Origin: Chryseobacterium camelliae
Lineage (GTDB): Bacteria; Bacteroidota; Bacteroidia; Flavobacteriales; Weeksellaceae
Assembly (NCBI RefSeq): GCF_027920545.1
Contig: NZ_CP115859.1
Span: 186,001-250,000 of the forward strand
Length of the DNA: 64,000 nt
Reading direction: 5' to 3'
Shown here in pieces: positions 32,970 through 43,365 of the stretch (positions are counted from its first letter, which is position 1; each line of letters starts with the position of its first letter). The notes beneath the pieces are model-generated. The model saw only the letters and a program-made list of their open reading frames with translations, did not search any database and was not told where the DNA came from. The position numbers and the translations under genes were made by a program.

Positions 32970-34916
32970 ATGAATTCTGTTAAAACATATACTCTTTTTA
33001 CTGAACATGATATTTACCTTTTTAAAGAGGGTAAACATTACAGACTTTTTGAAAAATTCGGAGCACATTCGGTGGAAAAAAGCGGTATCCATGGGATTTA
33101 TTTTTCAGTTTGGGCTCCAAATGCTAAGAAAGTCTCTGTAGTAGGTAATTTTAATAAGTGGAATTCAAAAGACCACATATTGTATCCGAGATGGGATGAA
33201 TCCGGAATCTGGGAAGGTTTTATTGAAGACTTAACATGGGGAACTTTATATAAATATGCTATTGAAACGGCTCATGGGGAAATTCTGGAGAAAAGTGATC
33301 CGTATGCATTGAGCTGGGAGCAAAATATACAGGCAGCTTCTTTGGTTTCTACCAATTGGTATGAATGGAATGATCAGGAATGGATTGAAAACCGGTGGAA
33401 AAAAAACACTACAGAAGCTCCGATTTCTGTATACGAATTGCATTTGGGATCCTGGAAAAGAAGAAATAACGAATTGCATAGTTTTTTGAACTATAGAGAT
33501 ATTGCGACAGAGCTTATTCCTTATATTAAAAATATGGGTTTTACCCATGTAGAATTTATGCCGGTAATGGAATATCCCTATGATCCGAGTTGGGGGTATC
33601 AGATTACGGGTTTTTATGCAGCAACTTCACGCTTTGGTTCTCCTCAGGATTTGATGTTTTTAATTGATGAACTTCATAAGAACAACATAGGCGTTATTTT
33701 GGACTGGGTTCCTTCCCATTTTCCGGGAGATGCGAATGGGCTTCATCGTTTTGACGGAAGCTGTTTATACGAACATGAAGATCCCAGAAAAGGGTTTCAT
33801 CCGGACTGGAAATCCTATATTTTCAATTATGGAAGAAATGAGGTGAAATCATTTTTGATATCGAATGCCATGTTCTGGCTGGATCGTTATCATGCGGACG
33901 GACTGCGTGTAGATGCAGTGACTTCAATGCTTCATTTGGATTATTCGAGAAATGAAGGTGAATGGGAACCCAATATTTTTGGAGGGAATGTAAACCTTGA
34001 AGCCAAGACTTTCCTGGAGGAATTTAATACCGCGGTTTACAAAGAATTTGGTAATAGTATCATTACCATCGCAGAAGAAAGTTCAGATTTTCCAATGCTG
34101 ACGAAGCCTGTTCATGATGGAGGAGTTGGCTTCGGAATGAAATGGATGATGGGTTGGATGCACGATACGCTGGGTTATTTTAAAGAAGATTTTGGCAATA
34201 GGAAATACCATCATCATAAGCTGACATTTGCATCGATGTATATGTACAATGAAAATTATATGATGCCTTTATCACATGATGAAGTCGTTCATGGCAAAGC
34301 AAGCCTCATTTACAAAATGATTGGCGACGAATGGCAAAAATTTGCCAATCTGCGTACATTATATGTCTATATGTACACTCATCCGGGAGCAAAACTGTTG
34401 TTTATGGGAGATGAATTCGGGCAAACGAGCGAATGGAATTTTACTAAAAGTTTAGATTGGCATTTATTGGATTATCCTGTCCATAAAGGATTGCAGAATT
34501 TGGTTAAGGATCTCAATTATATCTACAGAGAAGAGTCTGCTTTTTATGAAAATCAGTTTCAGAAAGAGGGGTTTGAATGGATTGAAGCAGATGACTTGGA
34601 AAATTCAGTTTATGTATATTTAAGGAAAGGAAAAAGAAGAGATGATGTGCTCATGATCGTTTTGAATCTTTTACCGGAAGTAATCGACTATAAAATAGGC
34701 GTAAATGCAGGAACACACTGGGAGGTAATATTTAATTCTGATGATATAAAATATGCAGGAAGCGGGGTAGAGCCGGATGTTTTTAAAGAGCAATACGAAG
34801 AATATATGCGTCATCCGAAATCCATAAGTTTGAAATTGCCACCTCTTGCCGGAGTTATTCTCAGACAAACAAAAGACAGGAAATATAAAAACCACAGAAA
34901 TCAATTTAGAAAATAA
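32970..34916 (+). CDS. glgB: 1,4-alpha-glucan branching enzyme
   Basis: The 648-residue protein begins at the ATG before NSVKTYTLF; an in-frame ATG nine codons upstream also exists. An N-terminal CBM48 domain (GIYFSVWAPNAKKVSVVGNFNKWN) precedes the GH13 barrel: DWVPSHFPGDANGLHRFDG, LRVDAVTSMLHLDYSR with the catalytic Asp, ITIAEESSDFP with the catalytic Glu, and MPLSHDEVVHGK. It introduces alpha-1,6 branches into glycogen. It is the first gene of the glgB-glgA-glgC operon (44 bases before glgA). Confidence 0.97.
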   Translation: MNSVKTYTLFTEHDIYLFKEGKHYRLFEKFGAHSVEKSGIHGIYFSVWAPNAKKVSVVGNFNKWNSKDHILYPRWDESGIWEGFIEDLTWGTLYKYAIETAHGEILEKSDPYALSWEQNIQAASLVSTNWYEWNDQEWIENRWKKNTTEAPISVYELHLGSWKRRNNELHSFLNYRDIATELIPYIKNMGFTHVEFMPVMEYPYDPSWGYQITGFYAATSRFGSPQDLMFLIDELHKNNIGVILDWVPSHFPGDANGLHRFDGSCLYEHEDPRKGFHPDWKSYIFNYGRNEVKSFLISNAMFWLDRYHADGLRVDAVTSMLHLDYSRNEGEWEPNIFGGNVNLEAKTFLEEFNTAVYKEFGNSIITIAEESSDFPMLTKPVHDGGVGFGMKWMMGWMHDTLGYFKEDFGNRKYHHHKLTFASMYMYNENYMMPLSHDEVVHGKASLIYKMIGDEWQKFANLRTLYVYMYTHPGAKLLFMGDEFGQTSEWNFTKSLDWHLLDYPVHKGLQNLVKDLNYIYREESAFYENQFQKEGFEWIEADDLENSVYVYLRKGKRRDDVLMIVLNLLPEVIDYKIGVNAGTHWEVIFNSDDIKYAGSGVEPDVFKEQYEEYMRHPKSISLKLPPLAGVILRQTKDRKYKNHRNQFRK

Positions 34917-34960
34917 CTGACTCATAGCAGACACAAGATAAAATATTTACAGAAAATCAT

Positions 34961-36370
34961 ATGACAATATATCATCTAAGTACAGAATGTTATCCGGTAG
35001 CGAAAGTAGGAGGATTAGCGGATGTTGTAGGGGCACTTCCAAAATACCAGAATAAAGTAGAGGGAATTGATGCAAAAGTAGTCATGCCTTGGTATAACAA
35101 ATCTTTTATATACAATCATGAGTTTGACATAGTTTTTGATGGGTTTATCCATCAGGGACCCACGATGCTTCAGATTCAGGTGTTGAAAGAGAAAACCAAT
35201 GTGTTGGGATTTGAATTGTTCATGATCAAGATACCCGGACTTTTAGACCGGGAAAATCCTTACGGATATTCGGATGAAAACTTTCAGTTTATTGCTTTTC
35301 AGCATGGTATGCTGCATTGGCTGAGTGCAATGGAAATTCGTCCCGATGTATTGCATTGTCATGATTATCATACCGGATTGATTCCTTTTATGATTGAAAA
35401 CTGCTCCGAATTTGCTTTTTTAAAAGGTGTTAAAACGATTGGAACTATCCATAATGGAGAATATCAGGGAAACATGAATTGGGACATGGCCAAATACATT
35501 CCACCGTTCGATTATTACAAATGGGGTCTTTTAGATTGGAAAGGTCAGATCAATCCGTTAGCATCGATGATAAAATGCTGTAATGCTTTTACTACGGTAT
35601 CGGAAGGATATCTGGAAGAATTGTTTATAAGTTTTAGAGGATTGGAAGGTTTGGTGCGTCAGGAGTTCGGAAAAGCCTACGGAATCATCAACGGAATAGA
35701 TAGTGAAGTCTGGGATCCGGAAACAGATCCTATGTTAGATTTTAATTATAACATCCGAAACGCAGTTGAGCAAAAGAAAAAAAATAAAGAAAAAATCTGT
35801 AAAGAATACAATCTGAAACCTGAGCTTCCATTATTTGCCTTTATCGGGAGATTTGCGGGTGAAAAAGGAGCCGATCTGTTGCCGGATATGGTGTGGAGAA
35901 GCATAAAACAGAGCTATGGCGCTTTAAATGTAATTATTTTAGGTTCCGGAGATTCTTATATTGAAAATAAGCTTAAGGAATATGATGCTACATATACCAA
36001 TTTTGCATTAGATTTGGGATATAAAGAACAGCTTTCTCACAGGATATATGCATCGGCAGATTTTTTATTAATGCCTTCACGCGTAGAACCTTGTGGGCTG
36101 AACCAGATGTATTCTATGAGATATGGAACAATTCCTGTGGTAAGATATACCGGAGGTTTAAAAGATACTGTAGCTGATATTTCTACAGGAGGAGCCGGGC
36201 TCAATTTTACTTTTCCGGGAGTGGATGATATGATTCATGCGATGAATAGGGCAATAAGTCTTTACAATCAAAAAGAATTAATGACTAATCTCATTCATGC
36301 TAATATGAACTTTGATTTCGCTTGGGAGAAATCGGCGGAAAAGTATTTAAAATTATATAGTAATAGTTAA
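34961..36370 (+). CDS. glgA: Glycogen synthase (ADP-glucose)
   Basis: The 469-residue GT5 enzyme starts with TECYPVAKVGGLADVVGALPK, the ADP-glucose-binding motif, and ends with MPSRVEPCGLNQMYSMRYGTIPVVRYTGGLKDTV, which holds the catalytic Glu loop. It adds glucose from ADP-glucose to glycogen. It lies between glgB and glgC, 17 bases before glgC, so the three are transcribed together. Confidence 0.96.
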   Translation: MTIYHLSTECYPVAKVGGLADVVGALPKYQNKVEGIDAKVVMPWYNKSFIYNHEFDIVFDGFIHQGPTMLQIQVLKEKTNVLGFELFMIKIPGLLDRENPYGYSDENFQFIAFQHGMLHWLSAMEIRPDVLHCHDYHTGLIPFMIENCSEFAFLKGVKTIGTIHNGEYQGNMNWDMAKYIPPFDYYKWGLLDWKGQINPLASMIKCCNAFTTVSEGYLEELFISFRGLEGLVRQEFGKAYGIINGIDSEVWDPETDPMLDFNYNIRNAVEQKKKNKEKICKEYNLKPELPLFAFIGRFAGEKGADLLPDMVWRSIKQSYGALNVIILGSGDSYIENKLKEYDATYTNFALDLGYKEQLSHRIYASADFLLMPSRVEPCGLNQMYSMRYGTIPVVRYTGGLKDTVADISTGGAGLNFTFPGVDDMIHAMNRAISLYNQKELMTNLIHANMNFDFAWEKSAEKYLKLYSNS

Positions 36371-36387
36371 AAAAAAATGCAACACAT

Positions 36388-37656
36388 ATGAAGCACAATG
36401 TAATTTCTATTGTACTTGGTGGGGGAAGAGGCACAAGGCTTTTTCCATTGACGTATACAAGATCAAAGCCGGCTGTTCCTATTGCGGGAAAATACAGATT
36501 GGTAGATATTCCTATTTCAAATTGTTTAAATTCAGGATTGAATAAAATATTGGTTCTCACTCAGTTTAATTCGGCTTCTCTTAATTCACATATCAAGAAC
36601 TCATATCATTTTGATATTTTTAGTCAGGGATTTGTTGATATTCTGGCGGCAGAACAAAACGTAGAGAATGATAATTGGTATCAGGGAACAGCAGATGCAG
36701 TGCGCCAGTCGATGAAGCACCTGGAAAAATATGATTATGAATATATTTTAATTCTTTCCGGAGATCAGCTATATCAGATGGATTTTAGAGAGATGCTGGA
36801 TTTTCATATTGAAAAAGGAGGCGATGTGACTATCGCAACCATTCCTGTCAATGCGAAAGATGCAACGGGTTTTGGAATTTTAAGTTCTGATGATGAAGGA
36901 AATATTACTTCTTTTGTGGAAAAGCCTGCTTATGATGCTTTAGAAGATTTAAAATCTGAAGTTTCGGAAGAAAACAAACATAAAGGAAAAGAATATCTGG
37001 CTTCGATGGGGATTTATATCTTTACAAAAAGCATTCTTAAAAAAATGTTCGATGATGGGGCAGGAGACGATTTTGGAAAAGATATTATTCCAAGCTCAAT
37101 TGGGAAGTACAAAACATTAAGTTATCAGTACGAAGGATATTGGACGGATATTGGTACGATTGAATCTTTTTATGAAGCTAATTTAGACTTATGTCAGGAT
37201 TTGCCGCAATTCAACTTATTTTCAACATCGCCTATCTATACAAGGGCAAGAATGCTTCCGCCTTCAAAAATCAACGGATCGTATGTAAGCAAAGCGATCT
37301 TTGGAGACGGATGTGTTATTATGGCTGATAAAATTGAAAATTCAATCATAGGGAACCGAACGAGAATTGATAAAGGAAGTACCATTGTGAATTCATATAT
37401 TATGGGTTCGGATTTTTATCAGAACACAGATGAAATTTTGAAAAATGATAAAAAAGGTGTCCCGAATATGGGGGTAGGAAGATATTGCTATATTGAAAAA
37501 GCGATTCTGGATAAAAATTGTTACATCGGAGATAACGTGAGAATTATAGGAGGAAAACATTTAAAAGACGGAGATTACGGAACCTATTCTGTTCAGGATG
37601 GAATTGTGGTGGTGAAAAAAGGAGCTGTTCTGACTTCGGGAACTCATATAGGATAA
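36388..37656 (+). CDS. glgC: Glucose-1-phosphate adenylyltransferase
   Basis: The 422-residue protein has the nucleotidyltransferase motif GGGRGTRLFPLTYTRSKPAVPIAGKYRLVDIPISNCLNSG at the N-terminus, the SGDQLYQMD metal site and YWTDIGTIESFYEAN, and a C-terminal left-handed beta-helix. It makes ADP-glucose, the committed step of glycogen synthesis, and is the usual allosteric target. No terminator is visible right after it; a purine-rich stretch follows instead. Confidence 0.96.
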   Translation: MKHNVISIVLGGGRGTRLFPLTYTRSKPAVPIAGKYRLVDIPISNCLNSGLNKILVLTQFNSASLNSHIKNSYHFDIFSQGFVDILAAEQNVENDNWYQGTADAVRQSMKHLEKYDYEYILILSGDQLYQMDFREMLDFHIEKGGDVTIATIPVNAKDATGFGILSSDDEGNITSFVEKPAYDALEDLKSEVSEENKHKGKEYLASMGIYIFTKSILKKMFDDGAGDDFGKDIIPSSIGKYKTLSYQYEGYWTDIGTIESFYEANLDLCQDLPQFNLFSTSPIYTRARMLPPSKINGSYVSKAIFGDGCVIMADKIENSIIGNRTRIDKGSTIVNSYIMGSDFYQNTDEILKNDKKGVPNMGVGRYCYIEKAILDKNCYIGDNVRIIGGKHLKDGDYGTYSVQDGIVVVKKGAVLTSGTHIG

Positions 37657-37973
37657 AAGTAGGAAGTCTGAAGATGGAAGAAGAAAGAGGGAAGAGAGAA
37701 GAGAAGTTTTTGAAGTCTTAAATATGGATAGCCTCAATTTAAATGAATTATAAAAGTTTAAATTTTGTTTAAACCATTAAGATGAATGAAGCTGTTAAGT
37801 TTAATTAAGGACAAAATCAAAGATTTTTATCAACAAAACACTTATAAGCGAAGTTCAGCTTCATATTCTAAAAACCTTAAAAACAACTTAATGGGGAAAG
37901 TTATTTATAATAAAAACGAATAATTTTAATAATCCTTAAAACTGCCGACTTTTAAAATAAACTTAAAAACTGG

Positions 37974-38000
37974 GTGATCAAGATATTGGTCACTTTTTTT
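37974..38000 (+). terminator. Terminator-like hairpin directly before the SRPBCC gene promoter
   Basis: Stem GTGATCAA (37974-37981) with TTGGTCAC (37986-37993), loop GATA, then seven T. It would end read-through from glgC. Confidence 0.65.
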
Positions 38001-38016
38001 ATTTGTATTACATTTG
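37986..38016 (+). promoter_or_regulatory. Promoter giving a possibly leaderless mRNA
   Basis: TTG (37986-37988), 20 bases, TACATTTG (38009-38016). The ATG of the next gene follows after only four bases, so the transcript would start at about the start codon. Confidence 0.5.
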
Positions 38017-38020
38017 TGCG

Positions 38021-39061
38021 ATGCGTTTTTTTAAAATTTTAGCGGTAATTATTGTTTTTTTGGTAGGGGCTTATGCTGCTTCCATGTATTTTTTTGTAGA
38101 GGAAAATAAAAAGTTTCAGATTGAAAAAGAAATTGATTATCCTTTAGATAAAGTCTTTTCTCAGTTTAATAGTCTACAGCATTTTACCCGTTGGAACAAT
38201 TTCTTTACCAGCTCTCAAACGATGGATATTGATTATTACACTCCCTATGAAGGAAAAGGAAGTGCGATAAGCTATGTTGATACTAAAAACGACAGAGGTG
38301 GAGAAATGTTTATCCGTTACGAAAACTTAAATAAAACATTAAAATATCAGCTTTTTGAAGGCAAAAATGAAAATCCTACGTTGGTAGATGTGAAATTTAA
38401 AGCAATTTCTCCTGAAAAAACTAAAATTATCTGGTATGTTCATACCCCGAAACTTTCTGTACTGAAAAGAGTGGAAAACTTTTGGACCGAAGACCGGTTT
38501 GCTGAAAATATTGAAAAAAGTATGGCCAACCTGAAAAATGTTTTAGGGAATAAAGTGGAAAAAGATAATCAGATGGCAGCCATAAAATATGACAGCCTTA
38601 TGATCGAAAAAGAAGAAGAAAAAATATTGCTGGGAATCAATATCAGTACTTCCAATAAAAAAGATGCTTTATATAAAAATGTGGTGATGAACTACAATAA
38701 AGTGTATAATTATGTAACCATGGATTTGGGGAAAAAAGATGATGAGTTTGGCTATCCGATGCTGATGACGGATGCAGATAATTATAAAGATAAAGAAGTG
38801 TCTTATTTCATTGGGATCCCGTTGTCTAAAAAAGTTGGAATTACGGATAATAACTTTAGTTTCAGAACGATAAATCCTACACAGGATTATGTGATGTATT
38901 ACAAAGGAACCTATGCCGGAAGAATACGGGCGATTCAGCAGCTTATTCAAAAAGCTAAAAAAGACGAAATGCGCTTTGGAGATATTCGCCAGACTTTCAT
39001 AGAAAGACCTACGGAAGATCAGAATGTGAATATGAAGTTATCCTTATCGGTTTATAAGTAA
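38021..39061 (+). CDS. SRPBCC family membrane-anchored protein
   Basis: The 346-residue protein begins with a single hydrophobic helix (RFFKILAVIIVFLVGAYAASMYFFV) and then an SRPBCC/polyketide cyclase-like domain (EKEIDYPLDKVFSQFNSLQHFTRWNNFF) to about residue 170. The second half (from about 200) resembles a GyrI-like ligand-binding domain, ending in MRFGDIRQTFIERPTEDQNV. Such two-domain proteins bind hydrophobic small molecules; the ligand is unknown. The start was chosen by the ATG right after the -7 box; a TTG six codons upstream is unlikely. Confidence 0.7.
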   Translation: MRFFKILAVIIVFLVGAYAASMYFFVEENKKFQIEKEIDYPLDKVFSQFNSLQHFTRWNNFFTSSQTMDIDYYTPYEGKGSAISYVDTKNDRGGEMFIRYENLNKTLKYQLFEGKNENPTLVDVKFKAISPEKTKIIWYVHTPKLSVLKRVENFWTEDRFAENIEKSMANLKNVLGNKVEKDNQMAAIKYDSLMIEKEEEKILLGINISTSNKKDALYKNVVMNYNKVYNYVTMDLGKKDDEFGYPMLMTDADNYKDKEVSYFIGIPLSKKVGITDNNFSFRTINPTQDYVMYYKGTYAGRIRAIQQLIQKAKKDEMRFGDIRQTFIERPTEDQNVNMKLSLSVYK

Positions 39062-39184
39062 ATTACTGAAATTTATCATTTTTATAGTTATTTTTAATAA
39101 GTTAGCACTGTTTCACATCGGTTTTTTTATTAAATTTGGAGTTTAATTCTACAAATAAATTTTAATAATAGATAAACTGTAATA

Positions 39185-41995
39185 ATGGACAGATTTTCAT
39201 TCCTAAACGCAGCTCATTCTCAGTTAATTGAGGATTTATACCAACAGTATTTAAAATTCCCGGACTCTTTAGAACCATCATGGAAAGCCTTCTTTCAAGG
39301 TTTCGATTTTGCCTTAGAGAACTATGGCGATGATGAAGGTATTCAATATATTCAAGCTTCAGTTGCTTCTGCACCTGTACAGCAAATTTCTCAGGCAGCA
39401 GCCAACGGAGAAGTTCCTGATCACATCAAAAAAGAATTTAAGGTAGTCAACCTTATCGAGGCATACAGAACGAGAGGACATTTGTTTACAAAAACAAATC
39501 CTGTTAGAGAAAGAAGACATTATACTCCGACTTTAGATATCGAAAACTTCGGTTTAGACAAGTCAGATTTAAATACGAAATTCAACTGTGCAGTAGAAAC
39601 AGGTATGAAAGGTCCTGCAACTTTGCAAGAGCTTATCACTCACTTAGAAAACATTTACTGTGATTCTATCGGTGTGGAATATATGCACATCAACAACGTT
39701 GAGGAAAAAGATTTCATTAAGCAATGGCTTCAGGTAAATGAAAACCACCCAAGTCTTTCAGCGAATGAAAAAACTGAAATCTTATTAAAATTAAACCAGG
39801 CAGTTGCGTTTGAGAACTATCTTCACACAAAATTTGTCGGGCAAAAAAGATTCTCATTAGAAGGAGGGGAGACGTTGATTCCTGCATTGGATCAGTTGAT
39901 CTCAAGATCTTCTCAGCTGGGCGTAGATGAAGTGGTGTTGGGAATGGCTCACAGAGGTAGATTGAACGTACTTACCAACATTTTTGGTAAATCTTACAAG
40001 CAAATCTTCTCAGAATTTGAAGGAAAAGAATTTGAAGAAGATGTATTCTCCGGTGATGTGAAATATCACTTGGGTTCATCCAAAAAAATCAAAACAGCTT
40101 CTGGTGAAGAAGTTTCTATCAACCTGACTCCGAATCCGTCTCACCTTGAAACGGTTGCTGCTCTTGTAGAAGGTATTTGCCGTGCAAAAGTAGATGATAA
40201 GTATAAAGATTATTCTAAAGTGTTGCCAATCATTATTCATGGTGATGGAGCAATTGCCGGACAAGGTATTGCTTATGAAGTTGCTCAGATGATGACTTTG
40301 GAAGGGTACAGAACAGGAGGTACGGTACATATCGTTGTAAATAACCAGGTTTCATTTACAACTAACTATATGGATGCAAGATCTTCTACCTACTGTACAG
40401 ACATTGCAAAAGTTACGGAATCACCTGTAATGCACGTAAATGCTGATGATGCAGAAGCGGTAGTTCACGCGATCCATTTCGCAGCTGATTTCAGAGCGAA
40501 GTTTGGTAAAGATGTTTATATCGATTTATTAGGATATAGAAAATATGGTCATAACGAAGGTGATGAACCAAGATTTACACAACCTAATTTATATAAAACA
40601 ATTTCTAAGCACCCGAATCCGAGAGAAATTTACAAGGATAAATTACTAAAAGACAATGTAACGTCAAATGATGTTATCGCAAAAATGGAAACGGAATTTA
40701 AAGCACTTTTAGATAAAGACTTTGATGCTTCTAAAGAAATTGAGAAAAACGTAATGGACGTTTTCATGGCAGAAGACTGGACCGACTATCCGATCGGAAA
40801 GAGAGGTGCAGTTCAGGATGCTGTAGATACGAAATATGACTTAGCTAAGCTGAAAGAATTGGCTATTAAAATGTCAACACTTCCGGCTGATAAAAAGTTC
40901 TTGAATAAAATTACAAGACTTTTTGAAAATAGAATTAAAGCTATCGAGGGCAACAATTTAGATTGGGCTCTTGGAGAGTGGTTGGCTTATGCAACGCTTC
41001 TTGTAGAAGGTCATAACGTAAGAATTTCCGGTGAAGATGTGGAAAGAGGAACATTCTCTCACAGACACGCGGTTGTAAAAACAGAAGATACGGAAGAAGA
41101 ATATATTCCGTTAAGACATGTTTCTGAAAGCAGATTTGACGTATTCAACTCTCACCTTTCCGAATACGGTGTTCTTGGTTTCGACTACGGATATGCGATG
41201 GCATCTCCTAATACATTGACGATTTGGGAAGCTCAGTTCGGAGATTTCGTAAACGGGGCTCAAATTATCGTAGACCAGTATTTAGCGGCTGCAGAAGAAA
41301 AATGGAAAATTCAGGACGGGTTGGTAATGTTATTGCCTCACGGTTCAGAAGGCCAGGGTGCAGAACACTCTTCAGCAAGACTAGAGAGATTTTTAACACT
41401 TTGTGCTAACGAAAATATGGTGGTTGCAAACATTACTTCTCCTGCAAACTATTTCCACTTGCTAAGAAGACAATTAAAATGGTCATTCAGAAAACCATTG
41501 ATCGTAATGAGTCCGAAATCATTATTAAGACATCCAAGAGTGGTTTCTCCGCTTGAAGATTTCTCAAACAAAGGATTCCAGCCAATCTTAGACGATCCGA
41601 CTGCTGATCCTAAGAAAATTGAAAAATTGGTATTATGTTCAGGTAAACTATACTTCGAACTATTAGCTAAAAAAGAAGAATTGAATGCTGAAAACATTGC
41701 ATTGGTAAGATTAGAGCAATTATATCCGCTTCAGGCAGATGCTATTGAAGCAATCTTTGAAAAATACTCAAACAGAAAAGAGATTGTTTGGGCTCAGGAA
41801 GAACCTGAAAATATGGGAGCTTGGTCTTATATCTTAAGAAACTTCAGAGATACAGGAATTCAGGTGGTTGCTCCGGTTCCAAGTGGTGCTCCGGCTCCCG
41901 GAAGTCACAAAATGTTTGAGAAAAACCAAAATGCAGTGATCAACAGAGTATTCGACAGAAACGATGCTCCTGTAAAAAGACCTGTAACAGCTTAA
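39185..41995 (+). CDS. sucA: 2-oxoglutarate dehydrogenase E1 component
   Basis: The 936-residue thiamine diphosphate enzyme has IHGDGAIAGQGIAYEVAQM, the ThDP/Mg site with NNQVSFTTN, and LPHGSEGQGAEHSSARLERFL in the transketolase-like third domain. The N-terminus (RFSFLNAAHSQLIEDLYQQYLK) is the usual E1o binding segment for E2. It decarboxylates 2-oxoglutarate in the TCA cycle. sucB starts 38 bases later; E3 is not in the window. A TAAATTTG box (39131-39138) is a possible promoter. Confidence 0.97.
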   Translation: MDRFSFLNAAHSQLIEDLYQQYLKFPDSLEPSWKAFFQGFDFALENYGDDEGIQYIQASVASAPVQQISQAAANGEVPDHIKKEFKVVNLIEAYRTRGHLFTKTNPVRERRHYTPTLDIENFGLDKSDLNTKFNCAVETGMKGPATLQELITHLENIYCDSIGVEYMHINNVEEKDFIKQWLQVNENHPSLSANEKTEILLKLNQAVAFENYLHTKFVGQKRFSLEGGETLIPALDQLISRSSQLGVDEVVLGMAHRGRLNVLTNIFGKSYKQIFSEFEGKEFEEDVFSGDVKYHLGSSKKIKTASGEEVSINLTPNPSHLETVAALVEGICRAKVDDKYKDYSKVLPIIIHGDGAIAGQGIAYEVAQMMTLEGYRTGGTVHIVVNNQVSFTTNYMDARSSTYCTDIAKVTESPVMHVNADDAEAVVHAIHFAADFRAKFGKDVYIDLLGYRKYGHNEGDEPRFTQPNLYKTISKHPNPREIYKDKLLKDNVTSNDVIAKMETEFKALLDKDFDASKEIEKNVMDVFMAEDWTDYPIGKRGAVQDAVDTKYDLAKLKELAIKMSTLPADKKFLNKITRLFENRIKAIEGNNLDWALGEWLAYATLLVEGHNVRISGEDVERGTFSHRHAVVKTEDTEEEYIPLRHVSESRFDVFNSHLSEYGVLGFDYGYAMASPNTLTIWEAQFGDFVNGAQIIVDQYLAAAEEKWKIQDGLVMLLPHGSEGQGAEHSSARLERFLTLCANENMVVANITSPANYFHLLRRQLKWSFRKPLIVMSPKSLLRHPRVVSPLEDFSNKGFQPILDDPTADPKKIEKLVLCSGKLYFELLAKKEELNAENIALVRLEQLYPLQADAIEAIFEKYSNRKEIVWAQEEPENMGAWSYILRNFRDTGIQVVAPVPSGAPAPGSHKMFEKNQNAVINRVFDRNDAPVKRPVTA

Positions 41996-42033
41996 TTATA
42001 AATAATAATCAATAAAAAAATAAAAAATACGAT

Positions 42034-43281
42034 ATGTCAGTTTTAGAAATGAAAGTTCCTTCACCGGGCGAATCAATTACAGAAGTTGAAATTGCAACTT
42101 GGCTTGTGAAAGATGGTGATTACGTAGAAAAAGATCAACCTATCGCTGAAGTAGATTCAGACAAAGCAACGCTGGAATTGCCTGCTGAACAAAGTGGTGT
42201 TATTACTTTGAAAGCTGAAGAAGGTGATGTGGTACAAGTAGGACAAGTGGTTTGTTTAATCGATATGGATGCTGCAAAACCTGCGGGTAGCGCTGCTCCT
42301 GCTGCAGAAGCTCCAAAACAAGAGGAAGCTCCGAAAGCGGCTGAACCGGCTAAACAAGAAGCTCCAAAACCTGCTGCTGCACCTCAGACTTATGCAACAG
42401 GGGCTCCGTCTCCTGCAGCTAAGAAAATTCTTGACGAAAAAGGAATTGATGCTTCTCAGGTTTCTGGTTCTGGAAGAGATGGAAGAATCTCTAAATCTGA
42501 TGCTGAATTGGCGGCTGTTCCTGCATTCGGAGGAAACCCGATCACTGCTACAGGTTCCAGATCTACAACAACAACTAAACTTTCAGTTCTTAGAAGAAAA
42601 ATCGCTCAGAGATTAGTTTCTGTAAAGAATGAAACAGCGATGTTAACTACTTTCAACGAAGTTGACATGTCTGAGATCTTCAGATTAAGAAAACAATATA
42701 AAGAAGAATTTGCTCAGAAACACGGAGTTGGACTTGGTTTCATGTCTTTCTTCACAAAAGCGGTTACAAGAGCTTTAGCAATGTATCCTGACGTAAATGC
42801 TTCTATCGACGGAGATTTCAAAGTAAATTACGATTTCTGCGATATTTCAATTGCGGTTTCAGGTCCTAAAGGATTGATGGTTCCGGTATTGAGAAACGCT
42901 GAAAATATGTCTTTCGCTGGTGTTGAAGCAAACATCAAAGATTTGGCTACAAAAGTAAGAGACGGAAAAATTACTGTTGATGAAATGACAGGAGGTACTT
43001 TCACCATTACAAACGGAGGTACTTTCGGTTCTATGTTATCTACACCAATTATCAACCCGCCTCAATCAGCTATTTTGGGTATGCACAACATTATCCAAAG
43101 ACCGGTTGCTGTTGACGGGCAGGTTGTTATTCGTCCAATGATGTATGTGGCAATGTCTTATGATCACAGAATTATCGACGGTAAAGAGTCTGTAGGATTC
43201 CTTGTTGCGGTAAAAGAAGGTATCGACAATCCTGTTGAGATTTTAATGGGTGGAGACGAAAGAAAAGGTCTTGGATTATAA
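42034..43281 (+). CDS. sucB: Dihydrolipoyllysine-residue succinyltransferase (E2 of 2-oxoglutarate dehydrogenase)
   Basis: The 415-residue protein has one N-terminal lipoyl domain (lipoyl Lys in [11 protein letters not shown] near 43), an Ala/Pro/Lys-rich linker, a peripheral subunit-binding domain ([30 protein letters not shown]) and the catalytic acyltransferase core with [15 protein letters not shown] holding the His and Asp. It transfers the succinyl group to CoA. It follows sucA in an operon and ends at a terminator. Confidence 0.97.
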   Translation: MSVLEMKVPSPGESITEVEIATWLVKDGDYVEKDQPIAEVDSDKATLELPAEQSGVITLKAEEGDVVQVGQVVCLIDMDAAKPAGSAAPAAEAPKQEEAPKAAEPAKQEAPKPAAAPQTYATGAPSPAAKKILDEKGIDASQVSGSGRDGRISKSDAELAAVPAFGGNPITATGSRSTTTTKLSVLRRKIAQRLVSVKNETAMLTTFNEVDMSEIFRLRKQYKEEFAQKHGVGLGFMSFFTKAVTRALAMYPDVNASIDGDFKVNYDFCDISIAVSGPKGLMVPVLRNAENMSFAGVEANIKDLATKVRDGKITVDEMTGGTFTITNGGTFGSMLSTPIINPPQSAILGMHNIIQRPVAVDGQVVIRPMMYVAMSYDHRIIDGKESVGFLVAVKEGIDNPVEILMGGDERKGLGL

Positions 43282-43307
43282 TTATCTTAAATTATCATAT
43301 ATTTTAC

Positions 43308-43336
43308 AATCTCGCCTTGAAAAAGGCGAGATTTTT
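43308..43336 (+). terminator. Intrinsic terminator after sucB
   Basis: Stem AATCTCGCCTT with AAGGCGAGATT, loop GAAA, then T run. Confidence 0.9.
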
Positions 43337-43365
43337 GTATCTAGTAAATTATAAAATGAAAAAAA

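Larger units (their letters stand above)
37657..38020. other. 364-base gap after glgC
   Basis: Begins with a nearly pure purine stretch (37667-37710, GAAGA/GAGAAG words), then about 260 bases of AT-rich sequence without a reading frame, and ends in a hairpin and promoter for the next gene. Confidence 0.6.

Noticed and set aside
42269..42616. A 115-residue plus-strand frame inside sucB
   Set aside because: It is the +1 reading of the Ala/Pro/Lys linker of E2, which gives a Leu/Lys/Gln repeat; not a real protein.
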